Assembly (NCBI GenBank): GCA_963675925.2
Contig: CAXXIB010000002.1
Span: 124,001 to 188,000 of the forward strand
DNA: 64,000 nucleotides
Source of the DNA: CAXXOK01 sp963675925
GTDB lineage: Bacteria; Bacillota; Clostridia; Christensenellales; Aristaeellaceae
Direction: 5' to 3'
Part shown: piece by piece, positions 34,798 to 42,704 of the stretch
How the letters are laid out: the number at the start of each line of letters is the position of its first letter
Position numbering within the stretch: the stretch's first letter is position 1
Made by a program: the position numbers and the translations under genes
The notes under the pieces: generated by a model
The model's input: only the letters and a program-made list of their open reading frames with translations
Databases searched by the model: none
Told to the model about the DNA's origin: nothing

Positions 34798-35040
34798 AAG
34801 CATGGTAATCTAAGCGTGACGACTTCGATGGGGCAGCTAAACGTGGTCGGGTACGATGAGTTCAACCTGGAAGGGTCTTTATTGACCCCCATCACATTCA
34901 TTCATCAGCTGGTCCATGGCATCTGCCGCTTTGCGGCGGAGAGCATCATTGATTTCAGCTCGTGGCCGCTGCCGAGCCCCACCGTATTTCCCATCCGGTT
35001 GGTGGAACTGAAAAGCACCGATTGCGCGGCTTTCCCGTAA
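34798..35040 (+). pseudogene. Remnant of a second LacI-family regulator (C-terminal end)
   Basis: Translated in frame, this stretch repeats the last 75 residues of the intact regulator at 31871: LNVVGYDEFNL against LKVVGYDDIDL, then ICRFAAESII against ICRFAVESII and PTVFPIRLVE against STVFPVRLVE. The nucleotide match starts near 34798 and covers the end of the gene; nothing upstream of it corresponds to the rest of a regulator. It has no ribosome site. The simplest reading is a duplicated lacI that lost its 5' three quarters. Confidence 0.85.
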
Positions 35041-35089
35041 TCTTCCAGAAAACAAACACGGCCACAATTGAGCCACAGTATATCACAGC

Positions 35090-35127
35090 AAAACCGGCGA
35101 GTCAGCAAACGCTTTCCCGCCGGTTTT
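35090..35127 (+). terminator. Terminator hairpin after the lacI remnant
   Basis: AAAACCGGCG and CGCCGGTTTT form a perfect 10-bp stem around an 18-base loop; the run of T is inside the stem base. It ends read-through from the esterase gene before the next promoter. Confidence 0.72.
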
Positions 35128-35249
35128 CACTTATTTTCTTCCGTTTTACTATTGGCAATGATAATCGTTATACATTTACCCATTTCCTTAATTTGTAAAG
35201 GTTTCAAACCGGATTATGCGCACATATTTGTAATATTTACCATCTATTA

Positions 35250-35288
35250 TGTCAAGCGCTTGACATTTTCTCTATTCAACGCTATACT
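35250..35288 (+). promoter_or_regulatory. Promoter and LacI-type operator of the sugar operon
   Basis: The perfect palindrome TGTCAAGCGCTTGACA (35250-35265) contains the -35 TTGACA. A 17-base spacer and TATACT (35283-35288) follow. The layout is the same as at 32952. Confidence 0.82.
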
Positions 35289-35343
35289 GCAACTACTAAA
35301 AACCCCCGAATCTGGGCGGAAAGAATAATAGGAGGACATACGC

Positions 35344-36639
35344 ATGAAAAATTCCAGGTTTCTCGCTTCAATTCTGGCACTGCTGATGCTGGTCATGATC
35401 ATCCCCGCAGGCGCTGCTGCGGACGATACCGTCAAACTGACCTATTACAGCACATCGGCAGAAGTAAACGCGATGTTTGAGGAAATGTTCGTACGCTATC
35501 ACGAACTCAATCCTAACGTCACCATTGAACTGATCCCCACCGGTGTCGGACAGGGACAGCAGGAACAGCTGCAATCGCTGTATGCGTCCGGTAACGCCCC
35601 CACCTTTATGAACATAGACCCCGCCAACGTACTGGATTACCAGGACAAGCTCTACATCTTCGATCCCGCCACCGAATGGCTGGAGAACTATAACGACGGC
35701 GCACTGGAAGCCGGTAAATTCAGTGGTGAGATTTATGGCATTCCCTTCTCCACGCAGGGGTATGGCCTGTGCTACAATAAGCGCGTTGTAGAGTCCGTGA
35801 TTCCCGATTTCGACCCCGCCACCATTAACACGCAGGACGCACTCAAGGCTTTCTTTGAAACACTGGATGCCGCAGGCGTTGCCCCCACGATGCTTCACGG
35901 TGCCAACTGGTCCATGGGCTCGCACTATCTCGGTTTGGTCTATGCCGTACACGGTCCGGCAACTGCCGATGGCGATGCCTTTATTGAAAGCCTGATTGAC
36001 GGCTCTGTCAGCATTGCCGACGATCCCCTGTTCCAGGGCTATCTCGATACCTTTGATCTGCTGGTTAAGTACAACTACAACCAGGCAGATCCTCTGGTTG
36101 GCGACTACATGGCGGATACGCAGGCCTTCGCAGACGGCAAGGCCGCAACGTTCTTCATGGGCGACTGGATGTGGACTGTTATCAGCACCTACGAATCCAA
36201 AGATACCGAATACGGCTTCATCCCCGTACCGTGGAGCAACGATCCCGCCGTATACGGCAACACCGAGGTGGTTGTCTCCATGCCCAAAGTGATGTGCATT
36301 GACGCATCGCAGAGCACGCCAGAGCAGCAGGCTGCCGCACTGGATGCACTGGAATGGATGCTTTCGTCCCCCGAAGGACAGGAGTACTTCATCCAGGCAG
36401 GTTTCTCCATGCCGCTGAAAAACGTACGCAGCGATGCCGTGTATAACACCATGACTGAATCCATCGCGGATTACTCTGCCATGGGCAAGACCATCAACAT
36501 TGGCTGCTTTACTTACCTCACCGGCGATGCCTGGGCGCAGACTGGCGACCTCATGCTGCGCTATATCGTCGGCAATATTGATCGTGCCGAACTGGCTGAG
36601 GGCATCGACGCTTTCTGGCTGACCCAAGTCAAGCACTAA
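35344..36639 (+). CDS. Carbohydrate ABC transporter substrate-binding protein
   Basis: CUT1-type binding protein of 431 residues. The signal peptide (residues 1-25, ending AGAAA-D) has no lipobox cysteine. The mature protein starts with the beta-strand VKLTYYSTSAEV and shows the family region FADGKAATFFMGDWMW near residue 263. It heads the operon that continues to the GH13 enzyme, behind a LacI-type operator. A stem-loop separates it from the permease genes. Confidence 0.9.
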   Translation: MKNSRFLASILALLMLVMIIPAGAAADDTVKLTYYSTSAEVNAMFEEMFVRYHELNPNVTIELIPTGVGQGQQEQLQSLYASGNAPTFMNIDPANVLDYQDKLYIFDPATEWLENYNDGALEAGKFSGEIYGIPFSTQGYGLCYNKRVVESVIPDFDPATINTQDALKAFFETLDAAGVAPTMLHGANWSMGSHYLGLVYAVHGPATADGDAFIESLIDGSVSIADDPLFQGYLDTFDLLVKYNYNQADPLVGDYMADTQAFADGKAATFFMGDWMWTVISTYESKDTEYGFIPVPWSNDPAVYGNTEVVVSMPKVMCIDASQSTPEQQAAALDALEWMLSSPEGQEYFIQAGFSMPLKNVRSDAVYNTMTESIADYSAMGKTINIGCFTYLTGDAWAQTGDLMLRYIVGNIDRAELAEGIDAFWLTQVKH

Positions 36640-36663
36640 TACCCCATACCCCGTAACCCAATG

Positions 36664-36693
36664 GCGGCGCTGGCGCGTGTGTGCCGGCGCCGC
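36664..36693 (+). terminator. Intercistronic hairpin after the binding-protein gene
   Basis: GCGGCGCTGGC pairs with GCCGGCGCCGC (one G-T pair) around an 8-base loop, without a T-run. It sits 25 bases after the stop, as in the other two transport operons of this window. Confidence 0.7.
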
Positions 36694-36720
36694 ACTTTAC
36701 GATTAGGGAGGAACTTCCCG

Positions 36721-37602
36721 ATGCGAGAAAAAAGTCTTCTCAAGCGAAGTGGTTTATTCCTGGCGTTCAACGGCCCTACCCTTTTTGCGTTCTCTGCCGT
36801 TCTCATCGTTCCGTTTCTCTACGGCTTATTTCTGACATTTACAGACTGGAACGCGATTTCCGACACCTTCAGTTTCGTTGGGTTTCAAAATTACGCAAAG
36901 GTCTTTTCTGATAAAGAGTTTCTGCGGCAGTTTTTAATTACATTCAAATATGTAATCATCTCAGCATTTCTGTGCAACCTTCTGGCGTTTACCATTGCCT
37001 ATTTTCTCACCAGCGGGATGCGTGCCCAAAATTTCCTGCGCGGCGGCTTTTTTATCCCCAATCTGATCGGCGGAATTATCCTGGGCTATATCTGGAAATT
37101 CATCTTTGCCAATGTCCTTACCCAGGTCGGCAAGACGTTTGATATTGCATGGCTGAAAACATCTTTCCTCACCGATCCCGACCGCGCCGTATGGGCAATG
37201 ATCATCGTCACTGTATGGCAGTACGCAGGCTACCTGATGATGATCTATATTGCAGGCTTTGTCGGCATCCCGCGCGATGTACAGGAGGCCGCCGATATTG
37301 ATGGTGCACATGGGCTGAAAAAACTGTGGCGTGTTACCATTCCCATGATGATTCCGTCGTTTAACATTTGCATGTTCATCACAATGTCACGCGGGTTTAT
37401 GGCATATGATCTGAACCTGTCGCTGACCAATGGCGGTCCCTACGGTTCCACGCGGCTTGCCGCTATGCACGTGTACCAGAAAGCCTTTCAATCCAAGCAA
37501 TACGGCATCGGGCAATCAGAAGCCATCGTGCTGTTCATTGTCGTGGCGATCCTATCGGTTACACAGCTTATGCTCAACAAAAAGCGGGAGGTGGAGATAT
37601 GA
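36721..37602 (+). CDS. Sugar ABC transporter permease, MalF type
   Basis: Membrane subunit of 293 residues with six helices and the EAA motif VQEAADIDGAHGLKKLWRV near residue 190. The ATG at 36721 follows GGGAGGAACTTCCC. It overlaps the MalG-type gene by ATGA. No ATPase gene is nearby, so the complex probably borrows a housekeeping MsmX/UgpC-type ATPase. Confidence 0.92.
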   Translation: MREKSLLKRSGLFLAFNGPTLFAFSAVLIVPFLYGLFLTFTDWNAISDTFSFVGFQNYAKVFSDKEFLRQFLITFKYVIISAFLCNLLAFTIAYFLTSGMRAQNFLRGGFFIPNLIGGIILGYIWKFIFANVLTQVGKTFDIAWLKTSFLTDPDRAVWAMIIVTVWQYAGYLMMIYIAGFVGIPRDVQEAADIDGAHGLKKLWRVTIPMMIPSFNICMFITMSRGFMAYDLNLSLTNGGPYGSTRLAAMHVYQKAFQSKQYGIGQSEAIVLFIVVAILSVTQLMLNKKREVEI

Positions 37603-38426
37603 GCACGCGTCTGCATAACCGCTATTGGCTGCGCACAACATTAATCTTTCTTCTGTTGATCCTGTTTCTGGTGCCGTTTTACCTGATCGTCAACAACTCC
37701 TTCCGCACCACAGAGGCCTTTGTTCGCGCTCCCTTTACGCTGACCAACAACCTCGACTTAAAGAACTACGCAGACGCGTTTACCAAGATGCGGTTTATGA
37801 GCGGGTTTCTAAATTCTCTGATCGTAACTGTCATCAGCGTATCGGTGCTACTCATTACAGCGTCCATGTCGGCGCATTATCTGGTACGCAATCCGGGTAA
37901 AACCAGCAACACGATTTTCGCCATCATGGTCGCTTCCATGATCGTCCCCTTTCAGGCCGTCATGATACCGCTGGCAAAAATCTATGGTTCCTTAAACATG
38001 TACAACCATACCTGGACGCTCATCTTTTTCTATATGGGGTTTGGGCAGGCGTTTGCCGTGTTTATCTTTCACGGATTCATTAAAAGCATCCCACTGGAAC
38101 TTGAGGAAGCTGCACTGATCGACGGTTGCGGAAAACTAAAAAACTTTTTCCGCATCGTGCTTCCCAACCTGAAACCCGTTATGGTCACAGTGCTTATCCT
38201 GGATGTTCTGTGGATATGGAACGACTATCTTCTGCCCAGCATGGTGCTGCTGTCGCCCAATCTGCGCACACTTCCGCTGTCCACATATGGTTTTTTCAAT
38301 ACATACAGCGTAGATTATGCTCCGCTGATGGCAGGACTTGTATTAACGATTCTCCCTGTAATCATTCTCTACCTCGCCTGCCAGCGGCAGATTATTGAGG
38401 GTGTTGTACAGGGTGCGATAAAATAG
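37599..38426 (+). CDS. Sugar ABC transporter permease, MalG type
   Basis: Second membrane subunit, 275 residues and six helices, with the EAA motif LEEAALIDGCGKLKNFFRI near residue 168 and the C-terminus IIEGVVQGAIK typical of MalG-like permeases. Its ribosome site GGGAGG lies within the preceding gene. Confidence 0.92.
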   Translation: MSTRLHNRYWLRTTLIFLLLILFLVPFYLIVNNSFRTTEAFVRAPFTLTNNLDLKNYADAFTKMRFMSGFLNSLIVTVISVSVLLITASMSAHYLVRNPGKTSNTIFAIMVASMIVPFQAVMIPLAKIYGSLNMYNHTWTLIFFYMGFGQAFAVFIFHGFIKSIPLELEEAALIDGCGKLKNFFRIVLPNLKPVMVTVLILDVLWIWNDYLLPSMVLLSPNLRTLPLSTYGFFNTYSVDYAPLMAGLVLTILPVIILYLACQRQIIEGVVQGAIK

Positions 38427-38450
38427 TAAAATGTGACAGGAGGGTAAGAC

Positions 38451-39569
38451 ATGGAGATTAATGTTTCATCGGATAGGCTTCATCCCATTGGTCGAACGCT
38501 GTACGACCAGCAGCGGCAGGCCATCTTTTTTAACTGGACAGCTTCAGGCTTTGCCCTGCGTTTTCGAGGCGACCGATTGGATATGGATGCTGAAGCGTTT
38601 GGCGATACCTTTCCGGGCGAGCCGGACAGCCTGCCCTATCTGGCGGTACTGCTGGACGGGCAAAAGGAACCCGCTCAGCTGATCCCCATGGAAAAAGGCA
38701 GAAAAACCTACACGCTCTATGCCTCGGATCAGCCGCAGGAGCATACCCTGCGCGTATACAAACGCTCCGAAAATTCCAAAGGCCGCGTATGCCTGTACGG
38801 CCTCACACTCAACGGCGAAGCGCTTTCCTATACACCGCCGGAAACCAAGTATAAGATTGAATTTGTCGGTGACAGCATCACCTGCGGCTTCGGCAACGAA
38901 ATGGATCCGGACACGAAGGTTTTCTCTCCTCTTTGGGAGAATGGCCTGTGTGCCTATCCGGAAATCGCAGCACAACTTCTAGATGCATCCTATCAAAGTA
39001 TTTGTATATCCGGTATTCCATTGTGCAGCGCGTCCGACCCCAAGTATAAACTGCACCTGACAGGCATGGAGGACTTTGACCTGCCGGCCCGTGCCATGGA
39101 GACGCAATATGCCTACACAGACCGCAACCACCAGGAAACCATGGGCATGGACGACGGCTTCACCCCCTGGGATTTTTCTAAGTTTCAGCCGGATGCCATT
39201 ATCATCAATCTGGGTACCAACGATGCCTTTCGTTTATCCGTTGCCGGTGGCGGCAAGGGTGAGGAATTGCATTTTCAAAACCGCTATACCGCGTTTTTAC
39301 ATGCACTGCGCCGCCACAACGGCCCTGCTCCCGTGCTTGCCTGCACGCTTGGCCCGATGAACTATTTTTTGTTTGACACAATTGAAAAAGCTGTTGCCGC
39401 TTACCGGGCCGAGACCGGTGATCCCCGCATCTTTTGCCTGAAATACGGCGCGATCGACATTTGGGGTGAAGGCTACGGCGGACTGCTGCACCCAAACGTA
39501 AAAACACATCAGCGCATGGCGCGCGAGCTGGCACAGGCCCTCCGCCCGTGGCTTGCCAAGGAGGAATAA
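38451..39569 (+). CDS. CE2-type carbohydrate esterase (SGNH hydrolase)
   Basis: Cytoplasmic deacetylase of 372 residues. An N-terminal beta-sandwich (residues 1-125) precedes an SGNH hydrolase domain. GDSITCGFGN carries nucleophile Ser142, NLGTNDAF forms the block III region, and LLHPN carries His347. This two-domain order is that of carbohydrate esterase family 2. There is no signal peptide, so it acts on substrate after import. AGGAGGG precedes the start. Its place between the permeases and a phosphorylase suggests that the imported sugar carries acetyl or similar groups. Confidence 0.87.
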   Translation: MEINVSSDRLHPIGRTLYDQQRQAIFFNWTASGFALRFRGDRLDMDAEAFGDTFPGEPDSLPYLAVLLDGQKEPAQLIPMEKGRKTYTLYASDQPQEHTLRVYKRSENSKGRVCLYGLTLNGEALSYTPPETKYKIEFVGDSITCGFGNEMDPDTKVFSPLWENGLCAYPEIAAQLLDASYQSICISGIPLCSASDPKYKLHLTGMEDFDLPARAMETQYAYTDRNHQETMGMDDGFTPWDFSKFQPDAIIINLGTNDAFRLSVAGGGKGEELHFQNRYTAFLHALRRHNGPAPVLACTLGPMNYFLFDTIEKAVAAYRAETGDPRIFCLKYGAIDIWGEGYGGLLHPNVKTHQRMARELAQALRPWLAKEE

Positions 39570-39570
39570 G

Positions 39571-40512
39571 ATGGACACTCTCATGCAAACGCTATCCGCG
39601 CCCTGGTCCCCGCCGCAAAGTACGGCAGATATACCCCATGGCGATATGCCGGGCGACAGCATTCACATCGGCGATACGCACCGGGAAAAGGCGAACGTGA
39701 TCTTTCCCGCACTGCAAGCCCTGCTGCCGGACATTGTACACAATAACCCGCATCAACGTGCGGTGATTGCAGTCTGCGGCGGATCGGGCGTTGGAAAATC
39801 CGAAACTGCATCGCTGCTGTCGCACTACTTCCGCAGTCTGGGCATCGGCAGCTATACACTGTCGGGGGATAATTACCCGCACCGCATTCCAAAGTATAAC
39901 GATGCTGAGCGCCTGCGCATTTTCCGGTATGGCGGCATGCGGGGGCTTGTGGAAAGCGGAGTGTATACCCTTGCCATCGGCGAGCAAGTGCGCGCGTTTC
40001 AGCGCGATGGTCTGGACGGGGATGCCGCTTTGGAAGCGCAATACCCGTGGATGGCAACCTACAACCGTGCAGGGGCGGCAGCGCTGCAAGCCTACCTGGG
40101 GTCACCGCAGGAGATTCATTTCAGTGAGCTGAACCACATCATTTCACAGTTCAAAAACGGCGCTGACACGCTTGTTCTCAAGCGTATGGGACGCGAAGAA
40201 ACAGCGCTCTGGTATGAGCGCATTGATTGCAGCCAGACCCGGATTTTGGTGATCGAGTGGACGCACGCAAACAGCGGCCACCTGCACGGTGTGGATGTAC
40301 CAATCCTGCTCAACAGCACCCCGGCCGAGACCCTGGCCTACCGCAAAACACGCCACCGCGATGGCGGTGTGGACAGCCCTTTTACGACTACAGTTTTAGC
40401 ACTGGAGCAGAAGATGCTGGAAGCGCAGGCCTACAAGGCCAAAATTATCGTGTCTAAAGAGGGCGACCTGCTCTCCTACAGCGCGTACAGGCGCTTGATG
40501 GCGGAGGCATGA
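39571..40512 (+). CDS. P-loop kinase of unknown substrate
   Basis: A 313-residue cytoplasmic protein with a Walker A loop GGSGVGKS at residues 70-77. It is followed by SGDNYP, a position that in uridine-kinase- and adenylylsulfate-kinase-like enzymes holds the catalytic acid. Residues 1-55 form an extension before the nucleotide domain. The closest resemblance is to small-molecule kinases of the uridine/adenylylsulfate type, but the operon points to a sugar or sugar-derived acceptor. The gene starts one base after the esterase stop and overlaps the GH13 gene. Confidence 0.68.
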   Translation: MDTLMQTLSAPWSPPQSTADIPHGDMPGDSIHIGDTHREKANVIFPALQALLPDIVHNNPHQRAVIAVCGGSGVGKSETASLLSHYFRSLGIGSYTLSGDNYPHRIPKYNDAERLRIFRYGGMRGLVESGVYTLAIGEQVRAFQRDGLDGDAALEAQYPWMATYNRAGAAALQAYLGSPQEIHFSELNHIISQFKNGADTLVLKRMGREETALWYERIDCSQTRILVIEWTHANSGHLHGVDVPILLNSTPAETLAYRKTRHRDGGVDSPFTTTVLALEQKMLEAQAYKAKIIVSKEGDLLSYSAYRRLMAEA

Positions 40513-40514
40513 GT

Positions 40515-42218
40515 ATGCATGATTCAAAGAACCCCGTATCCGCCGCCCCGATGCTCAACGCCTATCCGGACAGCATGGGCGGTACCATGCAGGGCATCGT
40601 CAGCTTTTTACAGACAGACGCTGTGCGCGGCGCGTTTTCGGCGGCCTACATCCTGCCCAGCCTGTTTAATACCGATCTGGATCGCGGTTTTTCGGTGATC
40701 GATTACTCGCTGAACACACGCTACGCGTCGGCTTCTGATCTGGATGCACTCAAAGCTCTGGGCATTGATTTGAAGCTTGACTTCATCCTCAACCATGCGT
40801 CCGTACTCTCTCCGCAGTTTCAGGATTTGCTGCAAAAGGGAGACGCATCGAAATACCGGGACTTTTTCATCGACTGGAACCGCTTCTGGCAAGGCCACGG
40901 TACCATGACCCCGCAGGGCTTTGTGCAGCCAGACCCCGAATACCTCAAGCCCATGTTTTTCCGCAAGCCCGGCCTGCCGCTATTAATGGTGCGCTTCCCG
41001 GATGGCCGCAGCGTGCCATACTGGAACACCTTTTACCAGTCCGTGCGCTATCCACGTTTGGATGCGCAGGATGTTATGCGCATCACCAACCTGCAATATG
41101 CGTCTGCGGATATACTGGCGGGCATCGTCAATGCTGCGCTTGATGCCGGGCAAACGATTGATCAGATTGATTTTGGCGTATGGGAGTCTTCCCGCACTGA
41201 GATGATTGAATATTTAGAACAAAACCGTAAGTATCTGGGCCAGATGGATTTGAACATCCAGTCGCCTGCGGTCTGGGACTTCTACGAGCATACGCTGGGT
41301 ATGCTGGCAGGCTATGGCGCACGCATCGTGCGGCTGGATGCGTTTGCCTATGCACCCAAAGCTCCCGGCCGGCATAACTTTTTAAACGAGCCGGAAACCT
41401 GGAATCTGCTGGCTGACATACGCAAACTGGCTGATAAACACAGTTTGACCCTGCTGCCCGAAATTCATGCCAGCTACGGCGAAAAAACCTATCAAAAGAT
41501 TGCCGAGCAGGGCTACCTGACTTACGACTTTTTTCTGCCCGGTCTGATATTGGATGCACTGGAAGAGCATACTGGCGATTTGCTGGCCGCCTGGGCCAGC
41601 GAGCAGACCCAAAGTGGCATCCGAACGGTGACCATGCTGGGCTGCCACGATGGCATTCCCCTGCTGGATCTGAAAGGCCTTTTGCCCGATGCACGTATTC
41701 AGTCGCTGATCGATACCGTGGTCAGCCGTGGTGGCAAGGTAAAGGACCTGCACGGCCAAACCAATGTGTACTATCAGGTGAACGCCACCTACTTCAGCGC
41801 ACTGGGCGAGGACGAGCGCAAGCTGCTGCTGGCACGGGCTTTGCAGCTGTTTATGCCGGGCAAGCCGCAGATTTGGTACCTGGATTTGTTTGCCGGTACA
41901 AACGACCATGAAGCCGTCGCCCACGGAGGCGCAGGCGGGCACAAGGAAATCAACCGCACCAACCTGTCGGCAGCGCAAATTGAGCAGGGACTGACACGGG
42001 ATATCGTGCAAAACCAGCTTACACTTCTCAAAATGCGCAGCAGCTGCCAGGCCTTCGGTTTTGATGCCGAGCTGACCATGGAGCAGCCAATGCCACAGCT
42101 ACTAACGCTGCAGTGGACACGCGCAGAGCACAGCGCTACGCTGTATGCAAATCTGCAAACCTATGATTTCCGTATAGAAACATCGGATGGCTTTCGCTTT
42201 AATCAACAAGCTGACTGA
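40515..42218 (+). CDS. GH13_18 sucrose-phosphorylase-like enzyme
   Basis: Phosphorylase-type glucosidase of 567 residues from subfamily GH13_18, whose members use phosphate to split sucrose or related alpha-glucosides such as glucosylglycerate, releasing alpha-glucose 1-phosphate. The catalytic set is visible: nucleophile Asp275 in IVRLDAFAYA, acid/base Glu316 in LLPEIHASYG, and transition-state Asp379 in GCHDGIP. ATG 40515 is preferred because GGAGG lies seven bases before it; ATG 40509, overlapping the kinase stop, has GGAGG only one base away. No signal peptide, so intracellular. The natural acceptor cannot be told from sequence. Confidence 0.88.
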   Translation: MHDSKNPVSAAPMLNAYPDSMGGTMQGIVSFLQTDAVRGAFSAAYILPSLFNTDLDRGFSVIDYSLNTRYASASDLDALKALGIDLKLDFILNHASVLSPQFQDLLQKGDASKYRDFFIDWNRFWQGHGTMTPQGFVQPDPEYLKPMFFRKPGLPLLMVRFPDGRSVPYWNTFYQSVRYPRLDAQDVMRITNLQYASADILAGIVNAALDAGQTIDQIDFGVWESSRTEMIEYLEQNRKYLGQMDLNIQSPAVWDFYEHTLGMLAGYGARIVRLDAFAYAPKAPGRHNFLNEPETWNLLADIRKLADKHSLTLLPEIHASYGEKTYQKIAEQGYLTYDFFLPGLILDALEEHTGDLLAAWASEQTQSGIRTVTMLGCHDGIPLLDLKGLLPDARIQSLIDTVVSRGGKVKDLHGQTNVYYQVNATYFSALGEDERKLLLARALQLFMPGKPQIWYLDLFAGTNDHEAVAHGGAGGHKEINRTNLSAAQIEQGLTRDIVQNQLTLLKMRSSCQAFGFDAELTMEQPMPQLLTLQWTRAEHSATLYANLQTYDFRIETSDGFRFNQQAD

Positions 42219-42253
42219 CAAACATAACTCCATTGCCAAAAAGGAGCCATACC

Positions 42254-42703
42254 ATGCCGAAAACCTTGATTTTGTATCGGTCTCCCCATCATGGGAACAC
42301 TAAAAAGCTGCTGGACGCAATCGCTGGCGCATATCCGGATGTCGTACTCGCCAAAGCGGGAGAGGACAGCGTTGACGCTGCGCAGTTTGATATCATCGGC
42401 ATAGCCTCGGGCATTTACGCAGGCAGACTGCACCGCACCGTGCGCAAAGCTCTCAGCGGTCTATCTGGCAACGGTCGCAAAGCCTTTGTCCTCTACACCT
42501 GCGGCGATGATAAAGGCGCAAAGTATAGCCAGCGCTGCCTGCAACTGTTGCGCGATCAAGGCTTTGAACCCATGGGCTCTCACTTTTGTGTCGCCTGGGA
42601 CAGCTTTGGCCCGTTAAAGCTCGTCGGCGGCATCCATAAAGACAGGCCCAATCAAAACGACATGCAAAACGCCGTCGAGTTTTTTGAAACCATCGTCGCG
42701 TAG
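42254..42703 (+). CDS. Flavodoxin
   Basis: FMN-binding electron carrier of 149 residues. The phosphate loop reads YRSPHHGNTKKL near residue 8, and the flavin-binding loops follow at GIASGIYAG and LYTCGDD. The ATG at 42254 follows AAGGAG. It lies 35 bases after the GH13 gene and may be the last gene of that transcript or separate. It converges with the ABC-F gene, with one base between the stop codons. Confidence 0.82.
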   Translation: MPKTLILYRSPHHGNTKKLLDAIAGAYPDVVLAKAGEDSVDAAQFDIIGIASGIYAGRLHRTVRKALSGLSGNGRKAFVLYTCGDDKGAKYSQRCLQLLRDQGFEPMGSHFCVAWDSFGPLKLVGGIHKDRPNQNDMQNAVEFFETIVA

Positions 42704-42704
42704 C

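Noticed and set aside
35368..36636. 422-codon minus-strand frame opposite the LacI-regulated binding protein
   Set aside because: Same reason: an antisense shadow of a strong gene.
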